From: Flagellimonas sp. S3867
GTDB lineage: Bacteria; Bacteroidota; Bacteroidia; Flavobacteriales; Flavobacteriaceae
Direction: 5' to 3'
Assembly: GCF_014698935.1 (NCBI RefSeq)
Contig: NZ_JACVMN010000002.1
Span: forward strand, 186,001 to 250,000
DNA length: 64,000 bases
Shown here in pieces: positions 60,360-64,000 of the stretch. The notes beneath the pieces are model-generated. The model made no database searches. It was given only the letters and a program-made list of their open reading frames with translations, and had not been told where the DNA came from. Both the position numbers and the translations under genes were made by a program. The stretch's first letter is position 1. Each line of letters opens with the position of its first letter.

Positions 60360-61685
60360 ATGAAAAAAAGTTTAGGAACACTGCTGATTATCGCTCTTAC
60401 CTGTTTCTCTTGTTCAAAAACAACGGGACCTATTGTGATAACTCCGGAGGATTACCACAGTTCTGTGGACAAAGTGACCCAGGTTATGATCCATGATATT
60501 TTTTCACCTCCTGTGGCAAGTCGTATCTATGCGTATCCTAATGTTGCTGCCTACGAAATATTGGCATTAAAAGATGGCAATTATAACTCATTACAAGGTC
60601 AGGTCTCAGATCTGTCCCCAATCCCCCAACCTGATAGCGAAGAAAATATCAATTGGGATTTGGCTGCATTGATAGCTCATATCGATATGAACAAAAGGCT
60701 GATTTTTTCAGAAGATAGGATTGAAACCTACCGAGATAGCCTTTACCATAAATGGGAGGAGCAAAATCCTGTTGAATTTGAAGCTTCCAAGGCCTATGGA
60801 TTGAAAGTAGCGGACCATATTGCTGCATGGATGGACAAGGACAATTACAAACAAACCCGAACCATGCCCAAGTTCACGGTAGATTCTGAAGATGCATCAA
60901 GATGGCAACCTACCCCACCATCCTATATGGATGGTATTGAGCCTCACTGGAACAAAATAAGACCTTTTGTCATCGACTCTTCCAATCAGTTTAAACCATC
61001 GCCCCCGCCACCATTTTCAATGGAGGAAGATTCCGATTTTTACAAAGAGGTAGTTGAGGTATACAACATAAGCAATGAGATTACGGCCAAGGGTGATGAA
61101 TCTGAAGAAATAGAAATTGCCAAATTCTGGGATTGCAACCCCTATGTTTCTGTAACCCGGGGCCACTTAATGTTCGCCACTAAAAAAATTACGCCAGGAG
61201 CACATTGGATTGGTATTGCAAAAATAGCTGCCAAAAAAACAAATGCTGATTTAGGCAAAACCGTATATGCCTATACCAAAACCTCTATTGCCATTGCCGA
61301 TGCCTTTATTAGCTGTTGGGATGAAAAATATCGAAGTAACCTTATCCGTCCTGAAACTTTGATCAACGAACATATTGACGATAGTTGGGAACCGGTGCTT
61401 CAAACGCCTCCGTTTCCGGAGTATACAAGTGGGCATAGCGTTGCATCGGGAGCTGCCGCAATGGCTTTGACCAGTGTTTTCGGTGACAATTTTGCCTTTG
61501 ATGATGATACCGAAGTACCCTATGGCTTACCGGTTAGATCATTCAAATCGTTCAAGGCAGCGGCAGATGAAGCCGCCATAAGTAGAATGTATGGAGGCAT
61601 ACACTATAGGGCCGCAGTAGAAATTGGTGTAAATCAGGGAAGATCTTTGGGAAAATTTGTCGTGGACAATCTTGATATGAATTAA
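60360..61685 (+). CDS. Vanadium-dependent haloperoxidase/PAP2-superfamily lipoprotein
   Basis: A 441-residue lipoprotein (signal GTLLIIALTCFSCSK, Cys near residue 17) of the vanadium haloperoxidase branch of PAP2. All vanadate-pocket motifs are present: Lys and Arg in EKYRSNLIRPE (near residue 321), the Ser-Gly-His in YTSGHSVASG (near residue 356) and the Arg and His of ISRMYGGIHYRAAVEIG (near residue 408). The enzyme could oxidise halides with hydrogen peroxide or act as an acid phosphatase; sequence does not separate the two with certainty. ATG 60360 is used; the TTG at 60354 adds two residues. It is in one operon with three FG-GAP lipoproteins. Confidence 0.85.
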   Translation: MKKSLGTLLIIALTCFSCSKTTGPIVITPEDYHSSVDKVTQVMIHDIFSPPVASRIYAYPNVAAYEILALKDGNYNSLQGQVSDLSPIPQPDSEENINWDLAALIAHIDMNKRLIFSEDRIETYRDSLYHKWEEQNPVEFEASKAYGLKVADHIAAWMDKDNYKQTRTMPKFTVDSEDASRWQPTPPSYMDGIEPHWNKIRPFVIDSSNQFKPSPPPPFSMEEDSDFYKEVVEVYNISNEITAKGDESEEIEIAKFWDCNPYVSVTRGHLMFATKKITPGAHWIGIAKIAAKKTNADLGKTVYAYTKTSIAIADAFISCWDEKYRSNLIRPETLINEHIDDSWEPVLQTPPFPEYTSGHSVASGAAAMALTSVFGDNFAFDDDTEVPYGLPVRSFKSFKAAADEAAISRMYGGIHYRAAVEIGVNQGRSLGKFVVDNLDMN

Positions 61686-61717
61686 AATTCTCAATCCTAT
61701 AAATCAAGCTTAATAGT

Positions 61718-62623
61718 ATGAAAAAAGTTCTTTTGAGCATATTGGTAATTTTGATGATTGCCCTGTTATGGTATCTGTTCCTTAAACCATCGGATTACAC
61801 CATACGATTTGAGGCGAAGACCTTCCCCGGAGCTATAAACCAAACCATTAAACTTTGGGATCAAACCTTGGATACTATAAATCCCGTATCACAAGAAGGA
61901 AATAATATTTACCATCTAACCCAAAGGGTTAAATTCGGCGATTCCATACACATTTATGATTGGGAAATAGAAGCGACTACAGATTCTACATCCAATGTCA
62001 AGGTTAACATTAGTGATGAAAACCACAGCCTATCCAACAAGATAAAAGTACCATTTTCTGATACTGATTTTGAAAAGCGCTCTAGAAAGACGGTGCTTGA
62101 TTTTATGGAGAACCTAAACGATCACACAAACAAGTTTAAAGTTACCATTGTGGGAGAGGAAGATCTACCAACCAAGTATTTGGCATACATTCCATTAAAG
62201 GTCACCCAATTTCAAAAAGCGGGTGGAATGATGAAAAATTTAAACTTTATTACCCATATTTTACTGCAAAACGAGGTACAACTCGATGGACCGCCAATGG
62301 TTCAGGTCACCAAATGGAATATGGAAAAAGACAGTATCGATTATAATTTTGGTCAACCTATCATCCGTTCCGAAAGTTTACCGATGAACACCGAAATTAA
62401 ATACCGGCGTGTTTTCTCCAAAAAGGCATTAAAAGCCGAATACAATGGCAATTACATTACATCGGACAGGGCTTGGTATGCTCTTTTAGATTATGCCAAG
62501 GCCAATAATATTGAAGTGGAACCGACCCCAGTTGAAATCTTTTATAACAATCCTAACTTTGGCGGCAACGCACTTCAATGGAAGGCTGAAATTTACATGC
62601 CAATAAAGGAAAGCAATGAATAG
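61718..62623 (+). CDS. SRPBCC-like plus GyrI-like domain protein with an N-terminal membrane anchor
   Basis: A 301-residue protein with a single N-terminal membrane helix (residues 4-22). Residues about 25-140 look like an SRPBCC/polyketide-cyclase-type domain (YTIRFEAKTFPGAINQTIKLWDQ). Residues about 145-300 form a GyrI-like/AraC effector-binding domain, ending TPVEIFYNNPNFGGNALQWKAEIYMPIK. The same combination occurs widely in Bacteroidota without known function. The fold assignment is by pattern only. It lies 32 bases after the haloperoxidase and overlaps the next gene by eight bases. A hydrophobic ligand-binding role is inferred. Confidence 0.7.
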   Translation: MKKVLLSILVILMIALLWYLFLKPSDYTIRFEAKTFPGAINQTIKLWDQTLDTINPVSQEGNNIYHLTQRVKFGDSIHIYDWEIEATTDSTSNVKVNISDENHSLSNKIKVPFSDTDFEKRSRKTVLDFMENLNDHTNKFKVTIVGEEDLPTKYLAYIPLKVTQFQKAGGMMKNLNFITHILLQNEVQLDGPPMVQVTKWNMEKDSIDYNFGQPIIRSESLPMNTEIKYRRVFSKKALKAEYNGNYITSDRAWYALLDYAKANNIEVEPTPVEIFYNNPNFGGNALQWKAEIYMPIKESNE

Positions 62624-63479
62624 ACTAGTACCCATAGTGCTTCTTTTATTTGTACAGGCATGTGCGCAAAAACCATGGTACGGCGATTTGAAATTCGAAG
62701 GCAAGATTCCCGCTCATTTAAGCGAGATTTCTGGTTTGATTTCTACTGATGCATCTACCATTTGGGCAATAGAAGACAATGGGAACAAGGATCATATATA
62801 TTCTCTTAACCTACAAGGGCAACAAACTAAAGAATTTAAGGTAAAAAATGCCAAGAACAATGATTGGGAAGACTTGGCCAAAGATGAAAAGGGCAACATT
62901 TATATTGGAAATTTCGGCAATAATAATAATGACAGAGAGAATCTTTCTGTTTACAAAATTCCAAATCCTGATAATGAACCTGGTAATAAAATCGAGGCTG
63001 AAAAAATAGCTTTTCATTATCCGGAACAAAAGAAATTCCCGCCTAAGAAATCTAAGTTGCTATTTGATTGCGAAGCCTTTTTTTACAATAATGATTTTCT
63101 ATACCTCATCACCAAAAACAGAACAAGGCCGTATACTGGAAAGGCTTTGATCTATAAAATTCCTGCAGCAAAGGGTTCTCATAAGGCAGAATTCGTAGGT
63201 GAATTTACTACATGCACCAATCAAAAATTCTGTTCTGTTACTTCTGCCGATATTTCACCTGACGGTAAAAAAATCGCATTACTAGGCTCAGGATATATTT
63301 GGTTGTTTTCTGATTTTATTGGAGACGATTTTACAAAAGGGACCCAGCAAATCATAGATGTTAAGCATAGAACACAGCAAGAATCTATTTGTTTTTTGGA
63401 TGACACTACCCTTTTGATTGCAGACGAACAATCACAGACTAAGGGAAGGAATTTATATTCCTATAATCTTGATAAATAG
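62616..63479 (+). CDS. Beta-propeller-like lipoprotein of unknown function
   Basis: A 287-residue lipoprotein (signal RLVPIVLLLFVQAC, Cys15). The mature part shows repeated beta-rich units: ISGLISTDASTIWAIEDNGNKDHIYSL, WEDLAKDEKGNIYIGNFGNN, and a late SVTSADISPDGKKIALLGSGYIWLFSDF. This resembles six-bladed propeller or WD40-like proteins and the SdiA-regulated/phytase-like type seen in Bacteroidota, but no catalytic residues are apparent. It is the last gene of the FG-GAP/haloperoxidase operon (eight-base overlap with the preceding gene). The function is unknown. Confidence 0.75.
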   Translation: MNRLVPIVLLLFVQACAQKPWYGDLKFEGKIPAHLSEISGLISTDASTIWAIEDNGNKDHIYSLNLQGQQTKEFKVKNAKNNDWEDLAKDEKGNIYIGNFGNNNNDRENLSVYKIPNPDNEPGNKIEAEKIAFHYPEQKKFPPKKSKLLFDCEAFFYNNDFLYLITKNRTRPYTGKALIYKIPAAKGSHKAEFVGEFTTCTNQKFCSVTSADISPDGKKIALLGSGYIWLFSDFIGDDFTKGTQQIIDVKHRTQQESICFLDDTTLLIADEQSQTKGRNLYSYNLDK

Positions 63480-63650
63480 GTTTAAACCGCTCCTTACGTT
63501 AAGACATTTATCAACCCTATTTGGAACAATCACAAGGGAGTAATTGGTGATGAAAAGAAGATATGCTATTTAGGCACACTTATCGGTTTGCGTATGAGTA
63601 GTAAGGGAATAAATATATGACAATTTTCGGATTAGCACTTAGCCAAATAC

Positions 63651-63711
63651 GTAATAACTTTGGGTTTGGCACTTAACCCTTATTACTTATACACTTTGTT
63701 GGCAACAGTTT
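63651..63711. repeat. Structured repeat-like element between convergent genes
   Basis: GTAATAA (63651-63657) pairs with TTATTAC (63680-63686). Inside it GGGTT (63662-63666) pairs with AACCC (63675-63679) around loop TGGCACTT; the four-base bulge CTTT lies only on the 5' side. It is followed by TGTTGGCAACA (63697-63707), itself an inverted repeat with a one-base centre. The part from 63690 matches 6158-6179. This bulged-hairpin form is reminiscent of cassette recombination or REP sites; no integrase is in the window. Confidence 0.45.
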
Positions 63712-63712
63712 T

Positions 63713-64000
63713 TTATATTCGTTCAATTTCTTGATGAATTTTTCTTTTTGAGTTCTCAAATATTTCTCCTCCAAATTCTTCATTGTCTAGTGAAATTGTA
63801 GTAACATCTTTTATTCCCATTATTCCGAACACAAATTTAAGGTAAGTTGTTTGAAAGTTCATATGTTCATTTTTTTCATTTTCTCCATAACCTGTGTCTC
63901 CTCGACTTGATAGAATGAACATTTTTTTATTTTTTAAAAGACCTACATAATCTCCATCTGGCTTTCCTGAACGAAATTTCCACGTTTCATTTATTCGCAT
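63713..64000 (-). CDS. NAD(P)H-dependent FMN oxidoreductase, azoreductase-like (C-terminal part, cut by window end)
   Basis: Partial: 95 residues are visible from the window edge to the stop (63713-63715), and the frame is open at the border. It matches the C-terminal half of AzoR/flavodoxin-fold quinone reductases: WKFRSGKPDGDYVGLLKNKKMFILSSRGD followed by NFQTTYLKFVFGIMGIKDVTTISLD, where SSRG contacts FMN. The leading residues (MRINETWKF) align to the middle of the family, so the Met at the border is probably internal (RVVR-like), and about 100 N-terminal residues lie beyond. It is orientated leftward, against the preceding operon, with the repeat element just past its end. Confidence 0.75.
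   Translation of the reverse strand: MRINETWKFRSGKPDGDYVGLLKNKKMFILSSRGDTGYGENEKNEHMNFQTTYLKFVFGIMGIKDVTTISLDNEEFGGEIFENSKRKIHQEIERI

Noticed and set aside
1..64000. CRISPR arrays, transposases, integrases, phage genes, rRNA
   Set aside because: No regularly spaced direct repeats and no protein with such motifs were found in any frame.

Overview
The window is a stretch of chromosome from a member of the Bacteroidota, most likely a marine-type Flavobacteriaceae. Indicators are AT-rich DNA, weak or absent Shine-Dalgarno sequences, a SusC/SusD pair, many lipoproteins with a short signal ending in Cys, the Bacteroidota-type argF' carbamoyltransferase, and mevalonate-pathway genes (mevalonate kinase, diphosphomevalonate decarboxylase) beside a UbiA prenyltransferase. 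No rRNA, tRNA, CRISPR, phage or transposase was seen.

Layout. 1-8.7 kb: the 3' part of a FAD/NAD(P) oxidoreductase, a membrane 4Fe-4S protein, a MORN-type protein, two GT2 glycosyltransferases, a WYL regulator, a small NTR/TIMP-like exported protein, a GyrI-like protein and a GT-C mannosyltransferase. 8.8-22.8 kb: a single long arginine plus proline biosynthesis operon (GNAT, argG, argC, proC, argD, proA, proB, argF', SDR, argB, argE, ACT protein, argH, GNAT, rsgA). It is preceded by a short ORF (8797-8877) whose last eleven codons are mostly Arg and Pro, and by mutually exclusive RNA stems. I read this as an attenuation leader that senses the two end products. 23.0-32.9 kb: a GAF-LuxR regulator, a VOC protein, an RluB-type pseudouridine synthase, a CE2-like esterase with a PHP-domain lipoprotein, then a leftward nitrilase/UbiA/mevalonate kinase/mevalonate-diphosphate decarboxylase run, TspO and a DUF1697 protein.

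33.0-37.9 kb: glycerol kinase and aquaglyceroporin, facing a BaiN-type flavoprotein and a glycerophosphodiester phosphodiesterase, then a DUF1761-like membrane protein. 38.0-50.3 kb: an alpha-glucan (maltodextrin) utilisation locus with a GH13 lipoprotein, a GH65 phosphorylase (probably maltose phosphorylase), a LacI-family regulator, divergent SusC/SusD with an operator-like palindrome and a clear terminator, and a sodium/solute symporter. SusCD would import oligosaccharides, GH13 cleave them and GH65 phosphorolyse the maltose. The usual beta-phosphoglucomutase is not next to them here.

50.4-63.5 kb: a six-gene rightward operon with three tandem ~1100-residue FG-GAP/VCBS plus ASPIC/UnbV lipoproteins, an intact vanadium-haloperoxidase-type PAP2 enzyme, an SRPBCC/GyrI-type protein and a beta-propeller-like lipoprotein. 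The window ends in a leftward azoreductase-like gene cut by the border. A structured repeat-like element lies just past that gene, and a degenerate copy of part of it lies past the NTR-like gene 57 kb away.
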